Positions 41,630 through 51,176 of a DNA stretch of 64,000 nt are shown here, piece by piece. The stretch lies in NCBI RefSeq assembly GCF_026262505.1, contig NC_067203.1:12536392-12600391 (forward strand). Reading direction: 5' to 3'. The stretch's first letter is position 1; each line of letters begins with the position of its first letter. The position numbers were made by a program, and so were the translations under genes. This DNA comes from Trichomonas vaginalis G3 (taxonomy: Eukaryota > Parabasalia > Trichomonadida > Trichomonadidae). The notes beneath the pieces are model-generated. The model was not told where the DNA came from. It made no database searches and was given only the letters and a program-made list of their open reading frames with translations.

Positions 41630-42400
41630 ATGCTTGCCGACAAAGAAGCCCCATCCCCAAACGAAAACCCTATCTTTTTCGACCTGCTTTCCAGGGAAGA
41701 TAAGAGAGCTTATTCTACATTAAGGGCAGATCTCTGGAGTTTAGAGAATAAATTCAAGAGAAACAAAAGATTATCAAGTTTGCAAAAATCAATCGACCAA
41801 ATTCGAGAATTTTGTATCAGAAATGATTCCGATGACTGGAAGAGATGTATGGTTTGTGGAATTGTATGGCTTGGTGATGATATAGCGATAAACATCAGGC
41901 AATTAAAATTGCTCGTTAACAAATGCAAGTCTTCAATCAATGGTGCATTACTAAAAATGGGATTTGAGTCATCTACAGCTAAGAACGATGGATTTAAGAA
42001 ATTATTAGATTTTATGCCTTCTCTCCGTGGAAATTTCAGCGAACAGAGAATGTGGACTATTCGTAGAATGACTCCTTCGAACCCTGTTATGTTCACACCC
42101 ATCCCACAGCATATTGAAGTTCCTCAATTTGGATTTGATCCGGCATTTTCACAAACACCTCAGCCATTACTCAAATTATGCCCTACACAATTATACAATA
42201 AGACTGTAGAAGTCTCCCAGCTATTTGGTACTCAGAATAATGAATTTGTTGTTAAGAATGAAGATCCTGTCAAAGTTAAGAAAGAGAAAAAGATTGTAGA
42301 TGGTGTCGAAGTAGTTGAAGATTGCTGTTGCTGCTGCCCAGACCACTTAAATGAAGAAGACTTCGCTTTCGAAGAATTTAATGAGTTTGTCTATTTCTAA
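41630..42400 (+). CDS. Initiator-binding-domain (IBP39-like) protein
   Basis: A 256-residue protein. The first 120 residues have the pattern of the trichomonad transcription-initiator DNA-binding domain: FFDLLSREDKRAYSTLRADL, CMVCGIVWLGDDIAINIRQL, KCKSSINGALLKMGF. In T. vaginalis, IBP39 uses this winged-helix domain to bind the TCA+1Y(T/A)Y initiator found before most genes. The rest is Pro-rich and basic (VKVKKEKKIVDG), ending with a Cys cluster (DCCCCCPDH) and an acidic tail. Recognition is by pattern memory; an HMM search for the IBD domain would decide it. Confidence 0.75.
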   Translation: MLADKEAPSPNENPIFFDLLSREDKRAYSTLRADLWSLENKFKRNKRLSSLQKSIDQIREFCIRNDSDDWKRCMVCGIVWLGDDIAINIRQLKLLVNKCKSSINGALLKMGFESSTAKNDGFKKLLDFMPSLRGNFSEQRMWTIRRMTPSNPVMFTPIPQHIEVPQFGFDPAFSQTPQPLLKLCPTQLYNKTVEVSQLFGTQNNEFVVKNEDPVKVKKEKKIVDGVEVVEDCCCCCPDHLNEEDFAFEEFNEFVYF

Positions 42401-42694
42401 TCAGACTCCCCTTTTGTTGTTAATCTAAATCCATAAAATATAATCATAATACTGTAAAATATGAAGAAAAAAAAAGATTTTCCATAATATTTTTGGATTT
42501 AGAAAATTTATAATAATTTACATCAATGTTGATTTTGAAAACAACATATATATTTGTAATCATGAAAAGGTTTTGAATAAAAAATATATTTTTCTTCAAA
42601 TTTCTCAAGATTTAATTGTTTTGTTAAAAATATGACTAGTTAACAAACAAACATTTGTTTATTTACTCTATAATATTACAAACAAATTTAATTA

Positions 42695-45484
42695 TTATAT
42701 TCCTAAGTGGCTTTTAAGCTGTTGAAGATATTGTCCCGCTTCAACTGCCATAGCATTTGAGTATGTTTCGTTTTGGGAAAGGATTTTTAGTTTCTCAATA
42801 ATTTGATTATTCAATTCTTGTGTTATCGGTTTTGAAACTTCATTTCTTTGCGAATGACAAATGTATTTGGTGAGCAAGCATGCTGCAATTAAAGTAAGAT
42901 CATTGTTATCTGTATTAGTTGCAGAAAGTATCAGATTCAGTGTTGCGTTTTGATAGTAATGCGGAAATCTGATTTGCTGAAGTAATATTGATGCATTATC
43001 AAGGATTATACCGTATCTAAGCAATGCTAATTGATATTCTGCTGAAGCTTCGAAATAATTTATTTTTGAAATGTTTTCTTCAGTAATACTTGATACTATT
43101 GGATTCAATTTCTCGAAACTGATTGACATTAATTCTTGATCGTAGAAAATACCGACAAAAGCGAAAAATCTAATCTGATCTTCAGTAAAAATTGGGGAGT
43201 CTGATTCTAGAATGCTTGGCGCAAGCTGTGAAACAAACTCTTTCGAGCATGAATTATATGCTATTGCTTTTTCTACTGTTTGAACAATTTTACTCAAAAA
43301 TCCTGAATGAAGGTCTTGAGATACTTCTATTAATAATGAAAGAGCACGATCTATGTTTGCATTTGTTCTTTCGCATATGGATGTCAAGCACTTTATGATT
43401 CCATCAAAATATTCTGGTTGAATATTTGGTAAAATATTGATAATCATATCTAAAACTTGGTCAACGTTTTGATTTGTTATAAACTGTGATAGTTCTTCAA
43501 GTGAATATGTTGATATTAAGTTGAAAATGTAATTTTCAACAAAACTTTGGTCAAATTGATCATAATAGGTTGATACAAGGGAAACTATGGCATTGTTTAC
43601 CTGGTCAGATGATATTAATGAAATGATTCTCTGTTGTAACCTTTCAGTCAATTCAATTGAAATAATTTTTCTTATCTGGATAAAATCTTCTGCAGCATAT
43701 TCTAAGACGTATGATGGACAATCTTCTAATGAGCATATATCCATGGAAAGATAAATATTTGGAACTAATTCATTTTGAACTTTTTCTCTGTGTATTTCTA
43801 ACGTTGTAGTAAGCATTGATATGATATAATTAATCGATATAGACCAGCTTTGGTCGAATTGTGTAAATGATTGGAGCATTTCATTTACTTTATTATTAAT
43901 TTCTAAAATATATTCTAAAGTATCTTGTGGAACAGCTTCACATATTGTAGATGCAAGGTAAGCCCCATGTGATTGCAGTTCAATATCAGCTGAATTAATC
44001 AATTGTTGAACGTATTCGTGTTGAAATTGAAGCATTTCATTGGAAAATGACTTCATGAAATAAAATCCGCTTTGAATAACGTGCGACATTACATTAAACA
44101 GCATTGTAGAAACGTCAGGAGATAATAAAACATCTAATTTTGGATATGTTTCTGTAACATCTCCAATGAAATATTGAATATGTGTTGAAACATTAGAAAT
44201 AAGTTCACATGCTGATGTAAGAATCTCTTCATCAACATTTAAACTGAATAATGAGAAGATTTGTGAAATTAAATTACTCATCATTACAATCGTTTGCGGA
44301 GATGAGTTAATAATCATATCAATACAGTTAATTCCTGTAAATACTTGAAGTGGAGATTCAGAATTCATGATATTCGTTAATGTTTCCATGAAAAAATCTG
44401 AACAAGCGTTAATTAAACCAGGAGAATGACTAATTAGCAAAGAAAGAGCGTATATTCCTGTAGAAAGCTTCATTTCGTTTTCTAGTTCAATAGCTTCTTC
44501 GATATAATTGACAAATAATTCTAAAAATAAAGATTGTTCATATTTTGGATAAATCCATGCTAATATGCAATCAATAGTATGAAATATATCAATTGATAGG
44601 TATAAATTATCATTCATAATTAATTCTGATGATTTCAGTGCATAAATTATTTTATCTTTGATTTGATCAATACTTAGTTGTCCGTTAACAATTGCATACT
44701 CATATGGAATGAGAAAATATGGTAGAGAAGCTGTATCACAATTAACTTTCAAAAAGAAAGTTAAATTCATGTTAACAAGAGGAGTAAAACCATTGTTGAT
44801 TGCAAAACTCAAGCTTGACCATATTTTTAGATATATGTTCCATAGTTTCAGACTTGGGTTGTATATTTCTTCTCTCAATTTTAAAACAATTTTGTTTTGT
44901 AATGCAGAATCTGCAGTTTCAAGGTCATAAGCGTTCAGAATTGAGAATATGCAATATACGTAGTATGAACGACGAAAAGAACGATTGATTGCGAAATTAC
45001 CCATGAAAACTAAAATTGTTTCGATACAATTTGAGTAAATTGAAAGTAAGTTATCATATGATGTTGATGATAAGTATTCTGGTAATATCACAAGCTGAAT
45101 AAATGGTGGAAATGTAAAAATATCGATTGATAAATTATTAATTAGAAATATAATGGATGGTAATGCATGAACGATGTTATCTTCGTTTAAAAAGTCTGCT
45201 TCTAGTATTTCACTTAAATATTTAATGAGTGCTTCGAATAAATTTTGGAGGCCATCAATATTCGAGCTAAATGAATCAAATTTTTGAGACAAATATGGGC
45301 GCAATTTGATAAGTATGAGTTGACGAAAGATTTCTTGCGATGGTGATTGAATTTCCTGGATTATTAAATCTAAATTATTGGGATCTTGAAAGAAGACTTC
45401 AAATTCTTGTGTAGAACCTTGCCTTGCATCATTATCTGATCCAAGTGCAGTTGAAATTATATCTTCTAATGATTTCTGATCCAT
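42695..45484 (-). CDS. Importin-beta/karyopherin family transport receptor
   Basis: A 929-residue, almost all-helical protein of repeated HEAT-like pairs. The N terminus (LEDIISTALGSDNDARQGST and then EIFRQLILIKLRPYL) matches the importin-beta N-terminal domain that contacts Ran-GTP. Length is in the normal range for importins and exportins. It would carry cargo through nuclear pores. The subfamily (importin 5/7/9 or exportin) cannot be set by eye. ATG at 45484. Confidence 0.8.
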   Translation of the reverse strand: MDQKSLEDIISTALGSDNDARQGSTQEFEVFFQDPNNLDLIIQEIQSPSQEIFRQLILIKLRPYLSQKFDSFSSNIDGLQNLFEALIKYLSEILEADFLNEDNIVHALPSIIFLINNLSIDIFTFPPFIQLVILPEYLSSTSYDNLLSIYSNCIETILVFMGNFAINRSFRRSYYVYCIFSILNAYDLETADSALQNKIVLKLREEIYNPSLKLWNIYLKIWSSLSFAINNGFTPLVNMNLTFFLKVNCDTASLPYFLIPYEYAIVNGQLSIDQIKDKIIYALKSSELIMNDNLYLSIDIFHTIDCILAWIYPKYEQSLFLELFVNYIEEAIELENEMKLSTGIYALSLLISHSPGLINACSDFFMETLTNIMNSESPLQVFTGINCIDMIINSSPQTIVMMSNLISQIFSLFSLNVDEEILTSACELISNVSTHIQYFIGDVTETYPKLDVLLSPDVSTMLFNVMSHVIQSGFYFMKSFSNEMLQFQHEYVQQLINSADIELQSHGAYLASTICEAVPQDTLEYILEINNKVNEMLQSFTQFDQSWSISINYIISMLTTTLEIHREKVQNELVPNIYLSMDICSLEDCPSYVLEYAAEDFIQIRKIISIELTERLQQRIISLISSDQVNNAIVSLVSTYYDQFDQSFVENYIFNLISTYSLEELSQFITNQNVDQVLDMIINILPNIQPEYFDGIIKCLTSICERTNANIDRALSLLIEVSQDLHSGFLSKIVQTVEKAIAYNSCSKEFVSQLAPSILESDSPIFTEDQIRFFAFVGIFYDQELMSISFEKLNPIVSSITEENISKINYFEASAEYQLALLRYGIILDNASILLQQIRFPHYYQNATLNLILSATNTDNNDLTLIAACLLTKYICHSQRNEVSKPITQELNNQIIEKLKILSQNETYSNAMAVEAGQYLQQLKSHLGI

Positions 45485-45725
45485 TCACTACAAAAGATTT
45501 TGAAATTGAAGACGTGCATTTCAAAAATCTTCAAAATTTCATGACTAAAAAAGAAATATGAAAGTATTATATCAAAAATTTAGTTATATGCCTCATACTC
45601 TATTATATAAAAGTATTTAAAAAAGAATTCATCTAAATCAAATTGGATGAAATTTTAAAAAATGGAGATTTGTATTTAAAATTTTTTATATTTAGTCTAA
45701 CGAATAAAAAAAAGTAATATTTAGT

Positions 45726-47120
45726 TTAAACGAATTCCTCAGGGATCAAAAGTGGGTCAGCATCTTCATCAGTCAATTCAATCTGTGTCTGTGGTGGGTT
45801 CCTGAAGTAGTACTTGATTCCTGCGTAGAGAGCAACAATAACAATAACGCTAATAACAAGTGCTAAAATATATTTGCTGAATGCTGTTGTAACAACAACT
45901 GTCTTTCCATTTCCACTTGAATCAGATGATTGTTCTGTATTTCCTGATTCATCTTCTTCTGGTGGTTCAATGTCTGGAATCTTTGGTTCATTATCTGACT
46001 TTGATTCTGATGGTGTTGCTGTTGGAGTTGCTGATGGTATCTCTGATGGTGTCTCTGTTGAATTAGTTGTTGTAGGTGTAGAAGTTGGAGTTGCTGTTGG
46101 TGTTTCTGTTGGAGCAGCTATTGAATTAGTTGTTGTAGGTGTAGAAGTTGGAGTTGCTGTTGGTGTTTCTATTGGAGATGCTGTTGAATTAGTTGTTGTA
46201 GGTGTAGAAGTTGGAGTTGCTGTTGAATTAGCTGTTGGAGTTGCTGTTGGTGTTTCTGTTGGAGCAGCTGTTGAATTAGTTGTTGTAGGTGTAGAAGTTG
46301 GAGTTGCTGTTGGCGTTTCTATTGGAGATGCTGTTGAATTAGCTGTTGGAGTTGCTGTTGGTGTTTCTATTGGAGATGCTGTTGAATTAGTTGTTGTAGG
46401 TGTAGAAGTTGGAGCAGCTGTTGAATTAGTTGTTGGAGTTGCTGTTGGTGTTTCTGTTGGAGCAGCTGTTGAATTAGTTGTTGTAGGTGTAGAAGTTGGA
46501 GTTGCTGTTGAATTAGCTGTTGGAGTTGCTGTTGGTGTTTCTATTGGAGCAGCTGTTGAATTAGCTGTTGGAGTTGCTGTTGGTGTTTCTGTTGGAGCAG
46601 CTGTTGAATTAGTTGTTGTAGGTGTAGAAGTTGGAGTTGCTGTTGGCGTTTCTATTGGAGATGCTGTTGAATTAGCTGTTGGAGTTGCTGTTGGTGTTTC
46701 TGTTGGTGCCGGTGAAGGCTTTGGTGTAGTTGCGGATGGTGTTGGAGCTGGAGTTTTAGTTGCATTTGTAGATGGTGATTGGTTTGTTGATTGTGTAGAT
46801 GATGTTGAAGATGACTGATTGTGGTCTCCTGCGTCTTCCGTTGAAGTTGTATTTGTATTTTGTTGAGTGTTAGTTTCGATTTTCGTTGAATTTGTTTCAG
46901 AATTGGAATCTGTTGATGGTTCTGGAGTCTGTAATGCACTGCTACTATTTGGTTGGTTTTTATTTGTATCTTCTAAAGGTAAATGTTGAATCTTTTTTAA
47001 ATTTTGAGGAATCGAATTTGAGTTTAGTTTTGACATTGTTTCCTGGTTGTTTCCATATTCGACCTCTTCTTTTACATTAAATGTCCTGAATATGCCAAGG
47101 CATAAAACTAACAAAAACAT
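45726..47120 (-). CDS. Mucin-like membrane protein with Pro/Thr repeats
   Basis: 464 residues: a short hydrophobic N-terminal signal ([14 protein letters not shown]), a Ser/Thr/Asn-rich stalk, then about 220 residues of [21 protein letters not shown] and ANSTASPIE units, an acidic segment, one membrane helix ([19 protein letters not shown]) and a short tail. Dense Thr/Ser next to Pro suggests heavy O-glycosylation of a surface stalk. GTGTCACTTTTTATAC lies about 20 bases before the ATG. The repeats give a long antisense frame (45874-46818), which is a shadow. Confidence 0.85.
   Translation of the reverse strand: MFLLVLCLGIFRTFNVKEEVEYGNNQETMSKLNSNSIPQNLKKIQHLPLEDTNKNQPNSSSALQTPEPSTDSNSETNSTKIETNTQQNTNTTSTEDAGDHNQSSSTSSTQSTNQSPSTNATKTPAPTPSATTPKPSPAPTETPTATPTANSTASPIETPTATPTSTPTTTNSTAAPTETPTATPTANSTAAPIETPTATPTANSTATPTSTPTTTNSTAAPTETPTATPTTNSTAAPTSTPTTTNSTASPIETPTATPTANSTASPIETPTATPTSTPTTTNSTAAPTETPTATPTANSTATPTSTPTTTNSTASPIETPTATPTSTPTTTNSIAAPTETPTATPTSTPTTTNSTETPSEIPSATPTATPSESKSDNEPKIPDIEPPEEDESGNTEQSSDSSGNGKTVVVTTAFSKYILALVISVIVIVALYAGIKYYFRNPPQTQIELTDEDADPLLIPEEFV
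45740..46710 (-). repeat. Coding mini-repeat (Pro/Thr units)
   Basis: Most of this stretch is made of interchanging 12-, 24- and 36-bp modules (GGAGTTGCTGTTGGTGTTTC, GTTGTAGGTGTAGAAGTTGG and GCTGTTGAATTAGC on the plus strand). All lengths are multiples of three, so expansion keeps the frame. The clean repeat core is about 46010-46710. Confidence 0.75.
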
Positions 47121-47133
47121 TATAAAAATGTAT

Positions 47134-47142
47134 AAAAAGTGA
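47134..47142 (-). promoter_or_regulatory. Inr-like motif TCACTTTTT
   Basis: It lies 14-22 bases before the mucin-like gene's ATG and matches the trichomonad initiator consensus TCAYTWY. Confidence 0.6.
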
Positions 47143-47892
47143 CACTACGTTCGAATAATCTTATATATTCCGTACTTTCACAATAATTGAGATGGTTTCT
47201 GAAGATAAACGGGAAGATTAATAAACATTGACAATTCATTACTGACACCGAAGAGAAATTGTTTCAAGTTTTCGTATAGTCCTCTGCGTTTTGAGCTATT
47301 TTTGGTTGAAAAATAAAAATGGGTCGAATTGAAATTTTGAATGATCATTGTAAATTTTTAAAAATTTTTTTGTCTTGGCATTGGAGATATTATAATTAGA
47401 AGAACCTATTGCTGATAAATCAAATGTTGGATATTATTTGAATAGTGGACGATGATTCAAAGTTCTTTTTTTAATAAATTGTAGCATACGAACTGAAATT
47501 ATCGAGCATTGAACAATCTTGAGATGTTCTGCAAGTTATATTGGTTTATATTGTGCAATTGAGCTGAATTATATTAGTATACTGAGATAAATAAACAAAT
47601 GTAAGATATCTAAATATAATATTTTTATTTTTTCTAATTATGTTAATAAAATGATGTTTATTTTCCAATGTCAATATTGAATATAAAGAAGGTTCTTGAT
47701 ATTATTCTAGATTCAAGGAAAATTTTAAAATTTTTGAAAAATATGTTTAATTTAAGGAGACTAAGTGGTGTGATATCAGCTATTCCAAATGTTGGTATTG
47801 TAGAATACACTTGACTTATGTTCGATTTGAAAATAAATTTGAAAGTTCAAAAATTATGCAGAAATGAATAATATATTATGTTTATAGGCTAA
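47143..47892. other. Intergenic, nothing recognised
   Basis: About 750 bp of AT-rich DNA between the mucin-like gene and the foldback element; no supported gene. Confidence 0.5.
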
Positions 47893-48551
47893 CGAGTGTA
47901 ATAAACAGAAATTCATCAAAAGTGACAGCTCTCAATTTTTTGACATTTGTAAATTCTAAATTGAATGAGAAAAATGAAATAATACTAAGCATAATACAAT
48001 ATTCTAGATTTAATTATAATTAGGAAAAAGTTAGTTTTGAGAGTACTTTTCATAGGCATATAGAATGAAATCTTCTGAAAAATAATATCACATAAACTCA
48101 TATTATTTTCTAATATATAACTATTTTATATAAAAATCAAATTCAATGATCTTAAAAGCGAAGGATAAACCTCAAAATTTACGAATATAATGAGTGGGAA
48201 TATAATGCTTATCTATCATATAACCATATGAAATATCAATTTTTGCTTTACGCCTAATTTTTGACGACAATTAGCAAAAAATGTTAAATGTTAACACTCA
48301 GTCCATTTGAATATGAAAAATAAAATTGACTTTGATTAAATGTTTTTATTTATCATGCAATTCTTCTTGCGACCAAAGATTTGAATAAAAGTTCAAAAAA
48401 TAAGAGAGAAAGGGACAGACTAGCCCATTGTCACTTTTTAATTTAGCAAATGAACGCTTATGGAGTGGAGTTTTTGGGTAAATCTGATTTGCTTATAAAT
48501 GAAATAAAATCAAAAGAAACCATATTGGCATTATATTATGCAAAAATAAAT

Positions 48552-48875
48552 GATCTTACTTAGTACTTTTAAAGTTAATTTCAGAAAAAATTTGACACAA
48601 TGGTATCCGGCACATACAAGTGGTGTACAACCAAAATATAAGTTGGTTTAAACATATATTGCTATATCTCATGATCTTACTTAGTACTTTTAAAGTTAAT
48701 TTCAGAAAAAATTTGACACAATGGTATCCGGCACATACAAGTGGTGTACAACCAAAATATAAGTTGGTTTAAACATATATTGCTATATCTCATGATCTTA
48801 CTTAGTACTTTTAAAGTTAATTTCAGAAAAAATTTGACACAATGGTATCCGGCACATACAAGTGGTGTACAACCA
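48552..48875 (+). repeat. 121-bp tandem repeat inside the MULE relic
   Basis: GATCTTACTTAGTACTTTTA begins at 48552, 48673 and 48794. Each unit includes part of transposase coding sequence (FRKNLTQWYPAHTSGVQP); the third runs on into the remaining transposase frame. The period equals that of the array at 25345, though the sequences differ. Confidence 0.85.
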
Positions 48876-49148
48876 AATCTTCGACTCGATGAACTTGTCA
48901 TCGAGTTATATTCCAGTGTTGTTCCTTCATTCCTGATTAAGTTGCAAATTAAAGGTCTGGATTCAGAGAGAAGTGTTAAAGTTATCAAAAAAGTCACAAG
49001 AGATTTCGAAGAAATGACACAATTTAAAAAAGTCGAATGCATCAGTATGCTTGAAGCTGTTCAGAAAGGTCCGAAAAATGATACACTTGATCCCAACATT
49101 GTTTACTCAACATTAAAAATATTATTGCAAAGAAAACATTTGATTTAA
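48794..49148 (+). pseudogene. C-terminal fragment of a MULE transposase
   Basis: The frame (VNFRKNLTQWYPAHTSGVQP, then NLRLDELVIELYSSVVPSFL) is closely related to the C-terminal continuation of the MULE at 23623 (NIRLDDFVVELYTTVVPALL). It ends naturally at 49148. The catalytic core and N terminus are gone. Transcription is unlikely. Confidence 0.7.
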
Positions 49149-49360
49149 TAAACATTTAATTTATTATAATTAATTTTTTATTACAGTATAGTAAAAAATG
49201 CTATAAATAAATTATTATATTTTATTAAAATGTGACTTTTAATAGTAAGTGAATAAAATAAATCAGGAATTGGGAAAGAAATAAGGTTAATTAAAAATAA
49301 TGAAAATTACAAGTTTAAGGTTAATGAAAAAGTGACAATGGGCGAGTTTGTCCCCCACTC

Positions 49361-49800
49361 AAAATAAAATTGACTTTGATTAAATGTTTTTATTTATCAT
49401 GCAATTCTTCTTGCGACCAAAGATTTGAATAAAAGTTCAAAAAATAAGATAGCTTAAAAAATAATATACGGTAGTGTTTACTAATAGATGAATAGTATAT
49501 AAATTCTATTAAAATGGATTTGATCCAAAAAAATATAAAACCAAAAATAATTGTTATAATTTAAATGAAGAAGTAATTTAAAACGATTTTATTTATGATC
49601 AAATTTTATATATTATTTTGGATCAAATCCATTTTAATAGAATTTATATACTATTCATCTATTAGTAAACACTACCGTATATTATTTTTTAAGCTATCTT
49701 ATTTTTTGAACTTTTATTCAAATCTTTGGTCGCAAGAAGAATTGCATGATAAATAAAAACATTTAATCAAAGTCAATTTTATTTTTCATATTCAAATGGA
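49361..49800. repeat. Large palindrome with MITE core
   Basis: Arms 49361-49530 and about 49605-49790 are near-perfect complements around a loop of about 75 bp. The inner 235 bp (49456-49690) starts AAAAAATAATATACGG and ends with its complement. A relative of this inner unit reappears at 63834-64000. Confidence 0.8.
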
Positions 49801-50197
49801 CTGAGTGTTAACATTTAACATTTTTTGCTAATTGTCGTCAAAAATTAGGCGTAAAGCAAAAATTGATATTTCATATGGTTATATGATAGATAAGCATTAT
49901 ATTCCCACTCATTATATTCGTAAATTTTGAGGTTTATCCTTCGCTTTTAAGATCATTGAATTTGATTTTTATATAAATAGTTATATATTAGAAAATAATA
50001 TGAGTTTATGTGATATTATTTTTCAGAAGATTTTGTGTTCTTCTTCAAAATTTTATTTTTTATTAAAAAGAATCTTTATAAAATATACATTTACTTTAAT
50101 TAATATTTAAAAACGTGCTCTATCAAAAGTTCCAAAAATTCAATATTTTAGCTTTTCTGAGGTGTCACTTTTGATGAATTTCTGTTTACAACACGAG

Positions 50198-51176
50198 TAA
50201 AATCTACTAAGTTTACATCGAAAACGAAAAGACATCCCATCATATCATTGCGTGAGGGGAATACTGAAGAAAATTTGACATTTTTTGGAAAATTAAAAAA
50301 GAAATATTGTTTGTGAATCACTGATTGAAATTTATTATAAAAATGAAATTGATTGAAATGATCGAATTCCGCTTTTAGAACAATTGAATTTTGAAAGCGT
50401 TCACAAAAAAATTGCCACAAATTTAAATTCCGATAACATTTCGATAATTGAATTCAAATTTCAGTTTGATTTTACATTGAAATTTTATGATTTTAAATAT
50501 AGGTTGCAAATTTGTTTTTAACTGATTGTGAAAAAAAGGGGATAGCAAATTTTTTTTGGTAATAAATTTTTGATATATGATTCGTCGTTCCATTAGTGAA
50601 AACATATATCAGTGAAAATCGGATTCTTCGATAAGAAATAGCGGATTTTTTACATTTTGTAATGTTTATATTCAAAATCATATATATAAATGAGATATGC
50701 TAAAATAAAGTAAAAAATTTTAGTTGCTCAATTTATTAATTCGGAAGATGTGCCAAAATTGAAAATGAATAAAATTACTAGAAGGTTCATTTAATCAAAG
50801 GCGTTTACGAGTAAGCATTTAATCTCAATTTGATTATCGGATAATTTGACATGATCGAAAATCAATTTTGAGATCAAAAACATCTTTTAAGTTAATACTA
50901 GTTTCTAAATATTGATTTTAGATCGTTTTGAAAATTTTTCTTTCTTTTGATCATGAGTCAAAAATCGATTTTAATAAGATATTTAAAATCAATTTATAAT
51001 ATACATCCGATTTTGTGGGATAAAAATCTCTAAAATTTTTACAAATCAAAAAAATGAAATGAAATCGATCAGTTAACGACTACTTCTAATTATGATCACC
51101 ATCCAAATTCCAATAAATTTCCCAGCTAAATTTTTTGAATTATTACTCAAAAATTTCAAACCGTTTTATTAGAGAA
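50198..51176. other. Intergenic, nothing recognised
   Basis: About 980 bp of AT-rich DNA with no supported gene. The frame immediately before 51177 has only a TTG start. Confidence 0.5.

Larger units (their letters stand above)
48406..49360. mobile_element. MULE relic flanked by an 89-bp direct duplication
   Basis: Ends: GAGAAAGGGACAGACTAGCC at the left and, complemented, GAGTGGGGGACAAACTCGCC at the right, both followed by CATTGTCACTTTTT. The identical 89-bp sequence 48317-48405 and 49361-49449 abuts both ends. Inside are a 121-bp tandem repeat and the C-terminal fragment of a MULE transposase. Confidence 0.8.
47897..50193. mobile_element. Foldback element, copy 2 (2.3 kb, opposite orientation, nested insertions)
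   Basis: Flanked by a 4-bp CGAG duplication (47893-47896, 50194-50197). The left end (TGTAATAAACAGAAATTCAT) corresponds to the right end of copy 1, so it is inverted relative to 40169-41008. About 480 bp at the left and 400 bp at the right match copy 1. Between them are a MULE relic (48406-49360) with an 89-bp duplication, and a palindrome with a MITE core (49456-49690). Confidence 0.8.

Noticed and set aside
45874..46818. 314-residue antisense frame rich in Val and Gly
   Set aside because: Shadow of the Pro/Thr repeat on the minus strand; no start context.
51135..51176. Fourteen-residue extension of the kinase
   Set aside because: Requires a TTG start; the ATG at 51177 begins a normal kinase N terminus.
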